In this document: positions 1 to 10,509 of the stretch, in pieces
How the letters are laid out: each line of letters starts with the position of its first letter
Position numbering within the stretch: position 1 is the first letter of the stretch
NCBI GenBank assembly: GCA_029959085.1
Contig: JARWIR010000050.1
Location: forward strand, 930,001-994,000
Source: Nemophila menziesii
Lineage: Eukaryota > Streptophyta > Magnoliopsida > Boraginales > Hydrophyllaceae
Length of the DNA stretch: 64,000 nt
Direction of reading: 5' to 3'
Notes under the pieces: generated by a model
The model's input: only the letters and a program-made list of their open reading frames with translations
The model's database searches: none
Told to the model about the DNA's origin: nothing
Position numbers and translations under genes: made by a program

Positions 1-23
1 TTGTTAACCTTTTAATTATTCAG

Positions 24-118
24 CTAAGGAGATAGCTTCTAATAAACTCAATCCTCGAACCACTGCCATCAGAAGGAAAATTCTAGAGGATGATGACATG
101 ATTTTGCATGAAGAGTAA
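24..118 (+). CDS. Possible terminal exon of an unrecognised host gene
   Basis: A T-rich tract ending in a splice-acceptor-like TTATTCAG at 16-23 is followed by 30 open codons and a TAA at 116-118. The peptide is charged, with the segment RRKILEDDDMILHEE at its end. I do not recognise the family. The composition is unlike the retroelement next door, and this looks like the last exon of a plus-strand gene whose other exons lie outside the window. The minus-strand Athila fragment begins about 140 bp downstream, so that element would sit in or just past the 3' UTR. It could also be a chance open stretch. Confidence 0.35.
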
Positions 119-186
119 TTTCTTTCTTTCATACTATTATTTTGCTTGCCTGTCGTTTTTTGATAATGATTATGTTCGTTTAATTT

Positions 187-1908
187 CTATGAATTGTCAC
201 TATCATGGATCATATTTTTTTCTTTGAAGAACATTTCGACAACATTTCGACAATATTTCTTTTTCGGAATTTCACTTGGCCTCTCTATTTCTTCAACCTC
301 ACTATCTTTTTCTTTCTCTTTCTCACCCACTTCCTTTTCTTTTCTTGGAACTTCTTTTTCTTTTCTTGGAACTTCTTTTTCTTTCATAACAGGAAAAGGA
401 GGTAGAGGGAGGTTCTTACCACTTCTCAATGTAACGACTATACAATCTTCATGTTGTCTCGGATTTTCTGTGTCACTAGGGAGTTGCCCTTGTGGACGTT
501 GATTAAGCTGTTTTGAAATTTGATTCATTTGATTCTGTAATAGCTTCATATTTGCATCAGACGCTTGTTGAAGAGCAATTAAACTTTCTACGGTTTTCTG
601 AAGGTTAACTACACCTTCTTGTGGTTGGGCAGGTAAGGCTTTTTGGTTTATGGTTTCATCATAAGTATTTTGAGGAGCTTGTCTTTGCACATAATTACCC
701 AGATTCTGTCCTCCTTGATAATTGTTGTGTGGTCTTGTATTATAGTTGTTACCTTGAGGACGCGGCTGATACGCGTATGTAGGATTGGCTGCCCCATTAG
801 GATTTGAGTATTGAAACCCAGGATGGTTTCTGTTAGGCTGATATCCATTACCACTCGAATTAAAGTTACCTCTATTGGACACAAACATCACAGGCTCATG
901 GTTATTCGGACAATTTTCCTCATCATGATCATCTACCCTGCAAATCGAACACATATAAACCTCTTGTGCAGCTTGCACAGCTACCTTCTTACCCTCAAAT
1001 CCCTCTTTTACAGCTAGTGTAAGCTGTTTCAATTGTTGTTCTATAGTAGTTTGAATCTTATTCTCAAGCGTAGCAAATTTTTCTTCGATATTAACATTAT
1101 TCACTCCTTTAACCGGGGTTCTCACCGAAGTCCACCCAACTTCATTCTTGATTGTTCTTTCCAAAATGATTTTAGCATGAACGGGTTGAACTTGAAGAAA
1201 TCCCGCACCACATAACAAATCCAATTTCTCTCTTGAAGTCCCATCAAGGCCTTTGTAAAATATTTTTAGTTGTTGTTGTTCTGTAAAGCCATGATCGGGA
1301 ACCCTTCGTAAACACATCTGAAATCTTGTCCAGCTCTTACCCAAAGTTTCATCATACTCTTGACGGAAGTGTGTTAACTCAAGTTGATCATCTAACCTCA
1401 TGTTACTTGGGTAATACCTGTAAAAGAAAGCAGTTTCCAATTGGTCCCAGTTTGTTATCTTCGTAGGATCTTGTGTATCGTGCCATTCACTTTCTCCATC
1501 AATGACAAAAAATTGAAACGCATCATAATACAATTGTTCTCTTGAAACTCCTTGTGTGATGTAAGAATCACATATCTGCTTAAATTTCTGAACAGCTCGG
1601 ATAGGATCTTCTCCTGGTCTACCACGAAAATTTCCAAAATTTTGGAACTGAGCTAACATACCCGAATCTGGACGAAATCTTGGAACATTGATATCTGGAG
1701 CACCTACTCCTAGAGCAAGAGCACGAAATGGAGCTTCTGGTGGACCATTAACGAACCATGGATCTTGATTCATCACTATCTGAACTTGAGGATTAGGATT
1801 TAGTTGTTGAACTTGAGGAATAATGCCTGGAGGCGCTATTGGTTGGCCATCTGCGTCCAGCTGACCTTGTCCATTATTTTGTTGATTCTGAAGATTGATA
1901 TCCTCCAT
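187..1908 (-). pseudogene. Athila-type Gag, second (partial) tandem copy
   Basis: This is a 573-codon Gag of the Ty3/gypsy Athila lineage, the structural protein that packages retroelement RNA. After a Q/N/P-rich N-terminus, residues about 78-220 hold the capsid-like domain (PDSGMLAQFQNFGNFRG, GEDPIRAVQKF, KSWTRFQ). A CCHC zinc knuckle lies at about residues 320-333 (CSIC...H....C). A Q/N-rich region and a lysine/glutamate-rich stretch follow. The last roughly 22 residues are coded by flanking DNA: homology to the other copy (10510-12082) stops at about 256. An in-frame ATG lies upstream at 2040, but a TAA at 1942-1944 separates it from the start used here, exactly as in the other copy. The protease and pol that should follow are missing. 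Confidence 0.9.
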
Positions 1909-2150
1909 TCTGTTAATTAATTCTTCTACTTCTAAAGCTTCTTATTCTCTCCTTCTCTTGTTAGCTAGTCTGATTAATGATTCTGGATTACTAAGGATCG
2001 GAGGTGTTGGCTCTAAATCCTTAAATAGTCTTCTTCGCATACACCAAACCTAAAAACCTGAAAAAAATAAACAAACAAAAAGCGTAAAACTGATAAAATA
2101 AAATAAATGCAACTATCACTAAAGGTAAACACCGTGGTGACACGCTACCG

Positions 2151-2168
2151 TCCCCGGCAGCGGCGCCA
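2151..2168 (-). other. Primer binding site (tRNA-Asp type)
   Basis: On the minus strand the sequence reads TGGCGCCGCTGCCGGGGA, six bases after the LTR end. This is the Athila/Tat-type primer site, complementary to the 3' end of tRNA-Asp. It belongs to the partial tandem copy and shows that the LTR at 2175-3737 also serves as a 5' LTR. Confidence 0.85.
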
Positions 2169-2174
2169 AAAACT

Positions 2175-3737
2175 TGGTGGTCCTTTGTGTGTTCTAAAAT
2201 AAATGCAAATATGATCGAACCACAACCGCAAGTGTACGGTTGTCCCAAGTAGTAATAATGATCTAGGATCGTTCGCAGGGACGGTTTGGTTGACTACAAT
2301 GTTTAACAAGTAATGAATGTTTGCACTTATGAAAACAAGTAAAGAAATAATGATTGATTTGATTGTTGTATTAATTCTACTTAATGAAAGACTAATGATA
2401 AAATGCAAGTAAAAGGTAAAACGCAAGTAAAAAGATGTAAAACGCAGTATGAGAAGATAGCACTTGAGAATGCAAGGGATCCTCCTAATTCTATTTCATA
2501 ACTTGTTCTGTTTAAGGGCTAAATTGGTCAATTACAATGGTCGGGATTCTAAATTCCTTATACCCCCGTCAGGGTGGACTATAAGGCTATCCTAGAGTGT
2601 CACTAGTCCCGTCAGGGTAAATATGATCCACTTTTAGATGTTTAAGTTAATTACCACATTGGCCCTAAAATTAGCTAAGTTCGTCAGAATCAATAGCTTC
2701 TATTTTAGATTGAATAAATGTTTCCGTACCTAAACCCTCCGTCAGGATGATCCAATTGCCACTAATTGGAATAGCCTAGATACTAACACTTGTTCCTAGT
2801 TCATGACTCTAAAAACAGTAAATAATCTTAATTTATCGAAAAGAGTAAAAGCCTCAATCTAATTTAATTTAACAGAAACCCAAATTCAGGACAAGAAATT
2901 CAATAGAATTGGGAATTACCCATAAATCATTCTCAAGCACTATTATGAAATTAGTTCATACTAATTGAAAAGAAAATTAAATTAATTGAAATGGAATTCA
3001 TAATTGATTACAGAATTAAAATTAAAAGAAACCTAATTTCCGGAATTGGAATGACTGAGAACGGAGATATAGACCCTCTCCAGCTCTTGCAGCTTCTTCT
3101 TTCTTCCTTCTGTTGCTTCTCTCTGATGTTTAATCTTGTAAAAAGTGAACTGTGTGAAAAATAGAAGTCAAGAACTCCTTTTATAAGTGTAAAAACGGAT
3201 TAGGGCTTGGACCTAATAATAAAACACTAATTAAATGTCCAAGCCCAAATTCTAAGCCCAAAATCCCGTAACTGCGGATACACCTTCACTAAAACGGCTT
3301 TTCCCGCTTCGTTATGACTCCGATTGACTTGATTCCAGTTTCTAAAATTCCGTAACTCGATAAGGAATGTTTTCTCTTCAAAGATCAGCGGCTAAATCAT
3401 CTCTTAAGCGCCTTGAAATCAGCAATCTTTGGCCTGGAAAACAGATTTGCAACTCTAAAAACAATTCTTTCGGGATTTATCTTCAAGTCTTGACTCCATA
3501 TCACGATCTTTGACTCTCTTCTCGGATTCCATTCCTAGCTAGCAATTAAAACCTACAAACTTTCCACTAAAATACACAAGATTACGCGCAAAAGTTTAAT
3601 AAATCAAAATTACTAGAAATAAAATAGAAATTCCGGATTATTGCATTTTTAACTCAAAAGTCTATTAAAATAATCAAATAAACATAAAAAATGAAGTCTC
3701 CCAAGGGTCGAAAAAAAGAACAATTAGGGAGACATCA
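2175..3737 (-). repeat. Athila LTR shared by two tandem element copies
   Basis: This 1563-bp LTR on the minus strand starts TGATGTCTCCC and ends ACCA. It is exactly as long as its partner at 12349-13911, with about 25 mismatches by eye (about 1.6%). On its upstream side it follows a polypurine tract (3738 onward), as a 3' LTR should. On its downstream side it is followed by a primer site and gag, as a 5' LTR should. It therefore joins two element copies. ORFs of 75 and 93 codons in its U5 part are repeated in the partner LTR and are not considered genes. Confidence 0.92.
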
Positions 3738-3757
3738 AGACCCCCAACTCAAACCTT
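3738..3757 (-). other. Polypurine tract of element 1
   Basis: Directly before the 3' LTR the minus strand reads TTTGAGTTGGGGGTCT. The same motif precedes the 3' LTRs of the other two elements (15237 and 58549), which marks it as the plus-strand priming site. Confidence 0.8.
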
Positions 3758-4911
3758 TGTCGTCTGGACAAAGTAAAACAAAACAAAGGGGTAGAAGTAA
3801 ACGTATAAACAAGTAGAAGCTAACAAATAAACCCTAAAGCAACTCTTAAGATAAATCTCATATAGCAAACTCTAGAAACTTATATACACATACATCTAAA
3901 ATGCAACATCAAACATAAATAATCTCAATCATAAAATTAAAGTTGCAATGCTTGAAGGTTACACTTGTACTCATCTTTGTATGATGGCTATAGGGTGGTC
4001 ATTAATCCTAAATCGCTTTGAACGCTCCACCTAGTGTACTCCCTATCAACAAAATCATAAATTCACTATGCACTTAGGAATCACGAGGTCTTTATGGTTA
4101 TAATATTGGCTTAAGGACGGGTGTGGATGTATATTTGGTAAATTTGAAGTGAGCTTTTGGCTCTCTCCTCACTTACCATCAACAATGTCCTCGAGCTTGA
4201 GTTTACGCTCAAAAATGTTCTCACTCACCCATTTACGCAACAATTTAGCGTCCCATGTCTACCCACTACAAATAAGATGATTTTCAGAAAAATTCCACTT
4301 TGCCGGATGTTTTATTCATTCATATTTTTTCTTTTCTTTTTTTTTCTTTTTTTTTTGTACATACGCAAACCGGGTTCCCGGTTTCTACTGTATGATTTTT
4401 CGAAAATTTTCATTTTTTCTTTCTTTTTCATTTTTTCTTCATTCCCGGCAAAGGGTTACAAGTATTTATCATCTGCAATTGTGCTACAATACAAAGCACA
4501 TCAATCCCTACCCAATAAATTCCCCATAAGTGGATCCACCACCCCAAACTCAAGCTCGAGACATGTCTCAGGATTGTGAGTCAAGTGCGGGTCATATGGT
4601 AATGCGTAATAATCTAAGGGATAATGGCTTATATCGTGGCTACAAAGAAAAAGGCTACAGGCTCAAAGTGGGCTAAGACGGATAATAATTAATACAAGGG
4701 ATATAAGGCTAAAAAGACACAAATGGCTAACAAAGAACTGCCCCTATCATTTTCCTAAGTACATAGCTTGTCTTTAGTTCATATCTAGGTGGGTTCTCTA
4801 CTAATTAGGATTTCACGTTCTACACACCAAACATATTCCTTAAGTACAAGCTTACTTCATTTGCATTGTTCATTAATTTTTCCTATCAATTACCTATGTT
4901 TGCATGCAATT
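3738..4911 (-). other. Athila 3' non-coding region, element 1
   Basis: Non-coding tail between the env-like remnant and the 3' LTR. Blocks are shared with the other elements: the text around 4500-4680 (a GGTGGATCC phrase, CACCCCAAACTCAAGCTC, a GACCCGCACTYGA phrase) recurs at 16080-16260, 39600-39760 and 57590-57740. A lone palindrome-motif copy CGGGTTCCCG sits at 4371-4380. The plus-strand ORF at 4157-4579 is a shadow of low-complexity pyrimidine tracts. No gene is seen. Confidence 0.75.
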
Positions 4912-5463
4912 CTAAATGCGTTTTATATCAATTGCGTCACGGGAGGTAGCTAAACCTTCATAAAATTCTCGCACAAAAGTAAGAATAAACTCAAGCTTCC
5001 TCTCTTGCAATTCTTTCCAACCAAACTTACTACACGTCACAGCATATTCCTTATGTTCACTACTCATAATACCCTTAGGAAAATTTGTCTCCTCACCAAA
5101 CTTCAAGAATTCAATTCTTTCACGAACCTGAGTATTCCAACAAGTATAAACCCTTTTAGGCTTGTGGGCCCACATCTTCACACGCGGAGGTTTCTGTTGA
5201 ACTGGTACTTCCGGAACCTCTTGTTCAGTTTCATCCTCAATGTTCTTCTCAATTTCCTCTTCTTGCTTTTTCTCAATTTCTGGTTCATCAATTAATCTTC
5301 TCTTTTGTCCTGTGATTTCTATTCTCTTGGGATCAAGCTTAACTTCATCAATTTTTCGTTTAGGACGCGAATGAGGAATCTCAATAGCTTGGTGTTGGGA
5401 ACCACCAATGGTGGGTTTTCTTCTAAGAGCAGTTCTTCAGAAATCACCGGTTCTGTAAGTCAT
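4912..5463 (-). pseudogene. Athila env-like ORF, broken and truncated
   Basis: The reading frame starts at ATG 5463 (M-T-Y-R-T), matching the M-T-N-R-T of the env-like ORF in element 2. It meets a TGA at codon 9 and then stays open in the same frame to 4912. Downstream parts include a basic/acidic stretch (RPKRKIDEVKL) and the core phrases CSKFGWKELQ and VREFYEGLA. These fit the plant-transposon domain found in Athila ORF3 (FYxxL followed by an I-R segment). The function of this third ORF is unknown; it has been called envelope-like. The C-terminal half is deleted: element 2 has over 350 codons here. A PPT-like motif lies just upstream of the ATG. Confidence 0.65.
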
Positions 5464-5740
5464 CTCTTTCCACCCCAAACTCAAAACTTCAAATAATGAG
5501 AAACTTAGAGAAAAAGTTTAGAATTATGATGTTTTGAGGCTTAGGAATTGAAGAACTAGGTGGAATATGAGATGGGTTTTGTTTAATTTGGATGTGAGAA
5601 GAAAGAATTGGGTTTAATTTAAGGATTTGAGGAAGAAAAATCTTGGGAGAAACTAAGGATTTGATGTTATTTTGGAGAGGAGGTGAGTTGATTTTGTGTT
5701 TTTAAGTTGAAAGAGGGTAGGATTTGATGATATATAGAGT
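5464..5740 (-). promoter_or_regulatory. Candidate internal promoter and leader of the env-like ORF, element 1
   Basis: On the minus strand an ACTCTATATATC box (plus 5730-5740) is followed by about 270 bases of C/T-rich leader without ATG before the start codon at 5463. The leader resembles those in elements 2 and 3 in composition and ends with TTTGAGTTTGGGG. The box is about 120 bp from the palindrome array, farther than in the other two elements. Promoter activity is inferred. Confidence 0.4.
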
Positions 5741-5857
5741 TTTTGTTGATGATTTTCGGATGTGGGGATGCTATTGGTGCGTTTTAGGTAAAAACTTGCA
5801 GAAGAGGCTAAGGAAACTAGGTTAAACACCCAAAAACCGACATCACAGCTTCAAAAC

Positions 5858-6343
5858 CGGGTTCCCGGTTCCGCGTCGCTGTGACGGCGCGGAAAAATTA
5901 CTTAATTGTTTTTTTTTTAATAATACCTCGATACGCACCAAGACGCAGGGTCAGAGATTTTACTCGCCGAAACCGGGTTCCCGGTTTTGTAGAATGCGGG
6001 TACCCGGATTTTGCCGATGGCGCGAGCCAAGACGCACCAAAACGCAGCCTCTCAAAACGTTGGGACAGAGATTTTGGAAGATTACAGCTCCGAAACCGGG
6101 TACCCGGTTTTGCCAAATGCGGGTTCCCGTTATGTGTCGATGGCGCGTATCAAAACGCAGCAAAACGCAAGCCACCAAAACACTGGGTCAGAGATTTTCA
6201 CAAGTCACGGCACCAAAACCGGGTTCCCGGTTTTGAAAATCTGGGTACCCGGTTCCGACGCTGTATCGTGAACCAAGACGCGTGTATAAGGTTGGTACCA
6301 GCTCCAAAACCAGGTTCCCGGTTTTTGCGAAACCGGGTACCCG
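5858..6343 (-). repeat. Tandem paired-palindrome array in the pol-env spacer, element 1
   Basis: CGGG-TT/TA-CCCG motifs occur as pairs at 5974/5997, 6097/6120, 6220/6242 and 6311/6334, with a single copy at 5858. Within pairs the centres are 22-23 bp apart. The first three units start 123 bp apart and the last comes after 91 bp. CCGGGTACCCGG is a perfect palindrome. Flanks in each unit share phrases such as AGAGATTTT and AAACGCA. The array keeps several frames open, which explains the 209-codon plus-strand ORF at 5881-6510. That ORF is not considered a gene. Confidence 0.85.
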
Positions 6344-6580
6344 GTTTCTCCTCGACATCCAACCTATTTTTCTCCTATTTTCGCCTTATCGACCCCAAAC
6401 TCGTGACCTTTTTACCCCTGAAATCATCAAAAACAACTACCCTTCCTCATTTCTTAATAATGAACACTAAAATTACGAAAATAAAACTATTCTACATTGC
6501 GAAAATTTAAAAACTCAACTAATATACAAAGAATTGGCTTTTGTTTAACGTCGTTAAGCTCGACGGGTTACCTCACGCTT

Positions 6581-8704
6581 CTAAGGAGTTTCAAGGAGAT
6601 ACATGATCTCCCCGGGATGTGGATCTTCCGAGCGATTGGTATCTTCACCTCCATGGTATATCTTCAATCTGTGACCGTTCACCATGAAGGTACGGTTCTC
6701 TAGCGGATGTTCTATTTCTATAGCTCCATGAGGTGTAACTTTGGTCACAATGTATGGACCCGACCACTTAGATCTTAACTTACCCGGATAATTGCTGAAC
6801 TTTGAATTATACTTCAATACACTTTGCCCCACTTCAAAGTTCTTTGTACGAATCCGATTTTCATGCCATTTTTTCGTGTTTTCTTTGTAAAGTTTGGCAT
6901 TTTCATACGCATGTAATCGGAATTCGTCAAGTTCGTTAAGCTTCATCATACGATTCTTTCCGGCTAAGATAGGATCTAAATTCAACTGCGCAATCGCCCA
7001 ACAGGCACCCATTTCAAGCTCAAGAGGTAAGTGACAAGCCTTACCATACACCATACGATAGGGAGATGCACCAACTGGAGTCTTAAACGCAGTACGATAG
7101 GCCCACAATGCATCATCTAACTTCATTGACCAATCTTTTCTTGTAGGACCAACGATTTTCTCTAGGATTGACTTAACTTCACGATTTGAGACTTCAGCTT
7201 GACCATTGGATTGTGGATGATATGCAGTAGATACACGGTGTCTTACTCCATACTTCTCTAGAACAGTCTTCAAATATTTATTAACGAAATGAGATCCTCC
7301 ATCGCTAATAATCACTCTAGGTGTGCCATGTCTAGTGAAAATATGTGATTTCAAGAACTTAATCACCACTCGTGAATCATTGGTAGGTAAAGCCACCGCT
7401 TCTACCCATTTAGATACATAATCAACAGCTAATAAGATGTAGAGGTTACCATTTGAAGGAACGAAAGGACCCATAAAGTCTATACCCCAAACATCGAATA
7501 TTTCAACTTCTAACACATTATTACGTGGCATCTCATCCCTCTTGGATATGTTTCCGGTAAACTGGCATCTCGTACATCTCTTAACATATTCATGACAATC
7601 TTTAACAAGAGAAGGCCAGTAAAAACCTGATTGAAATACCTTCACAGCAGTTCTATCTCCCTTGAAATGTCCTCCATATAGTGAGTCATGGCATCCAGCT
7701 ATAATGGCTTCAGTTTCCTCCCTTGCTACACATCTTCGTATCATTTGGTCAGCACAAACTTTGTAGAGGAAAGGATCCTCCCAAAAGAACTGTCTAGCAC
7801 GATGAGCTAACCTCTTTCTTTCTTGATAAGTAGAACCTTCAGGGAAAACACCACTCACCACCAAATTTGCAATATCTGCATACCAAGGGGCTTCATAATC
7901 ACGAACCACGAATAAACTCTCATCCGGAAACTCTTCTCTAACTGCTTCAGTACCACTATTCATCTCTGAACCTTCTAAGCGCGATAGATGATCTGCAACC
8001 TGATTCTCACAACCCTTTCTATCTTTGATCTCTAAATCAAACTCTTGAAGTAATAAAACCCATCTGATTAACCTTGGTTTCGCATCTTTCTTGTCCATTA
8101 GATATCTGATCGTGGAATGATCTGTATAAACAATAACTTTCGCTCCAAGAAGATAAGAGCGAAATTTATCAAATGAATATACCACTACTAGCAACTCCTT
8201 TTCTGTAACTGTGTAATTAATCTGAGCACCATTAAAAGTTTTACTAGCATAGTAAATCGAATGAAAAACCTTCTCTTTTCTCTGTCCCAATACAGCTCCC
8301 ATACACAAATCACTCGCATCACACATAACCTCAAACGGTAAATTCCAATCTGGAGGTAACACTATAGGAGCAGAAATAAGCTTCTCCTTAATTGCTTGGA
8401 AAGCCGCTAAACAAGCTTCATCAAAAAGGAATTTGGAGTCCTTTTCGAGTAAGTTGCATAACGGTTTAGCAATCTTAGAAAAATCCTTAATAAAACGCCT
8501 ATAAAAGCCAGCATGGCCAAGAAAACTCCTTACCCCTTTAACAAAAACAGGAGGGGGAAGATTTTTAATTACCTCTATCTTCGCTCTATCAACCTCTAGC
8601 CCAGCACTCGAAACTTTGTGACCCAAAACAATACCTTCGCGAACCATGAAATGACATTTCTCCCAGTTTAGAACCAAGTCTGTTTCCTTACATCTTATTA
8701 ACAC
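6581..8704 (-). pseudogene. Athila Pol C-terminal part: RT thumb, RNase H, integrase
   Basis: 707 codons follow the TAG that interrupts pol. Residues 1-115 are the end of reverse transcriptase ([26 protein letters not shown]). RNase H is at about 120-243, with its acidic residues in CDAS (D129), TEKE (E170), YTD (D195) and ADHLSRLE (D238). Integrase carries the HHCC finger (H339, H346, C377, C380) and the core D409, D468 and E504, spaced D-35-E. The C-terminus has a GPY-type module ([12 protein letters not shown]) and no chromodomain, as in Athila. This long frame is intact on its own, but no initiation signal is expected here because the product should come from a Gag-Pol precursor. Confidence 0.93.
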
Positions 8705-9154
8705 TTTCTACAAGTTATCTAAACATTTATCAAACTCATCACCAAACACGGAGAAATCGTCCATAAACACTTCAAGGAAATTATCGATCGTATCCCAGAA
8801 GATGGCCATCATACATCTTTGAAAAGTAGCAGGAGTATAACACAACCCAAATGGCATTCTGCGATATGCAAAAGTACCAAAGGGGCATGTAAACGTAGTC
8901 TTATGTTGATCTTCTGGAGCCACGTAAATCTGATTATACTCGGAGTAACCATCCAAGAAGCAATAGTACTCTCTTCCGGCCAATTTATCTAGCATTTGAT
9001 CAATGAAGGGAAGAGGGAAATGATCTTTTCTGGTGGCCTTGTTCAGTTTTCTGTAATCCATGCAAACTCTCCAACCAACTACCGTTCTTGAAGGAATCGC
9101 AGAATTATTGTCATTCCTCCTTTCTTTGGTACACACTGAACTGGACTCACCCAT
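8705..9154 (-). pseudogene. Athila reverse transcriptase, central part
   Basis: This carries the RT palm and fingers: WRVCMDYRKLN, then the first catalytic aspartate region, FGTFAYRRMPFGL, and the catalytic FMDD box (EVFMDDFSVFG). It ends in a TAG just before VLIRCKETD, so the domain is split from its thumb. Its N-terminal edge is shifted relative to the protease-RT frame: about a dozen bases seem to be missing near 9090-9125, between GGMTII and SRTVVGWR. Only residues after about SRTVV are genuine RT. Part of element 1; not functional as it stands. Confidence 0.9.
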
Positions 9155-10488
9155 TCGCTACTCGAGATGGGATAAATTATCCCCGCATCTAAAAGCTTGA
9201 TCACCTCTTTCTTCACTACATCTTTAATCACGGGCATCAATCTCCTTTGACCTTCAACTGAGCGTGCGTTTTCATCTTCAAGTATAATTTTGTGTTGACA
9301 ATAGGAGGGACTAATGCCTTTGATATCAGCGATTTTCCAACCTATTGGCTCTTTGTTGGCTCTCAACACACGCAACAGTTTATCTTCTTGAGGACCTGTT
9401 AAATTAGCTGAAACAATAACAGGTAGAATTTCATTAGTACCTAAATACGCATACCTCAAGTGTGCTGGCAAGGGCTTTTCTTCCAATTCCGGAGGAGATT
9501 CAATTGAAGGCTTATTTTTAGGAACAATCTCCCCCGGTTCTCTCACAGGTTCATAGGCAAGACGCCTATACTTCGGATTTTCAGAATTGAGAGCTGCCAC
9601 TGTTTCGGCAAGCTCTTCCATTATCTCAGGCAAATCTAATGTTAAAGCGGCCTGCAAAATATCATCATAATTAAAACAATCAAATACCTCTTGCGATGCC
9701 TGCTCAACTACATCCATTCGGAAGCAATCCTCTTGAGAATCTGGAAATTTCATAGCTCGGAACACATTGAATTTGACCTCTTCATCTTGTATCCTCATCG
9801 TTAATTCGCCATTCTCTACATCAATCAAAGTACGCCCCGTGGCTAGGAATGGTCTTCCCAAAATAATGGGGACATTCCTATCCGCGTCGTATTCAAGAAT
9901 CACGAAATCAACGGGAAATATAAGTGTACCTGCCTTAACGAGGACATCTTCAATTCGGCTTTCAGGATGTGCAAGAGACCTGTCCGCCATTTGGAAGACC
10001 ATAGAAGTAGGTCTTGCTTCTCCAATTTTTAGCTTATCAAAGATAGATTTGGGCATCAAATTGATGCTTGCACCCAAATCACATAGCGCTTTTCCTTTCC
10101 ATTCTTCTCCAATCGATATCGGAATCGTGAAACTCCCAGGATCAACTAACTTTGGTGGTAATTTACTCTGGCAAATCGCACTACACTCTTCAGGAAGACC
10201 AATCATCTCATTATCACAATAAGGCCTTTTGTTAGTGAGGGCCCTCTTCAAAAACTTCGTATACTTAGGAATATCTCGAATTGCTTCTAGTAATGGAATA
10301 TTAATACTTAGACCCTTCACTCTATTAAAGAATTTCTGAAAATCACCCAAATCACCCTTTTTCTGAACTCGAGATGGAAACGGTGGTGGAGGGCGATTAA
10401 TCACAATATCATCTTTCTTTTTCGGAATTTCACTTGGCCTCTCTATTTCTTCAACCTCACTATCTTTTTCTTTCTCTTTCTCACCCAC
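9079..10488 (-). pseudogene. Athila Gag C-terminus, aspartic protease and RT start
   Basis: This starts after the stop near 10510 and continues the Gag frame through its charged tail. The retroviral-type aspartic protease has its active site at about residue 137 (CDLGASINLMP) and the conserved ILGRPFLAT at about 209-217. DLGA in place of DSGA is usual in Athila. The RT N-terminus follows (QHKIILEDENA, WVSPVQCVPKKGGM), then the frame is lost at about 9100. Protease would release Gag and Pol products in the particle. Nothing suggests host use. Confidence 0.9.
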
Positions 10489-10509
10489 TTCCTTTTCTTT
10501 TCTTGGAAC

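Noticed and set aside
2021..2426. ORFs of 75 and 93 codons, repeated at 12195-12600
   Set aside because: Located in the U5/primer region of the two LTR copies; one includes the true gag N-terminal codons in another frame, and the duplication reflects the LTR.
4157..4579. 140-codon plus-strand ORF rich in Phe
   Set aside because: It is the antisense of A/T homopolymer tracts in the Athila 3' region.
5858..6343. CRISPR-like look of regularly spaced repeats
   Set aside because: The eukaryotic retrotransposon context, two motifs per unit and similar rather than unique spacers rule this out.
5881..6510. 209-codon plus-strand ORF and overlapping ORFs
   Set aside because: It runs through the palindrome array, where repetition keeps several frames open on both strands; the composition is that of the repeat and there is no domain.
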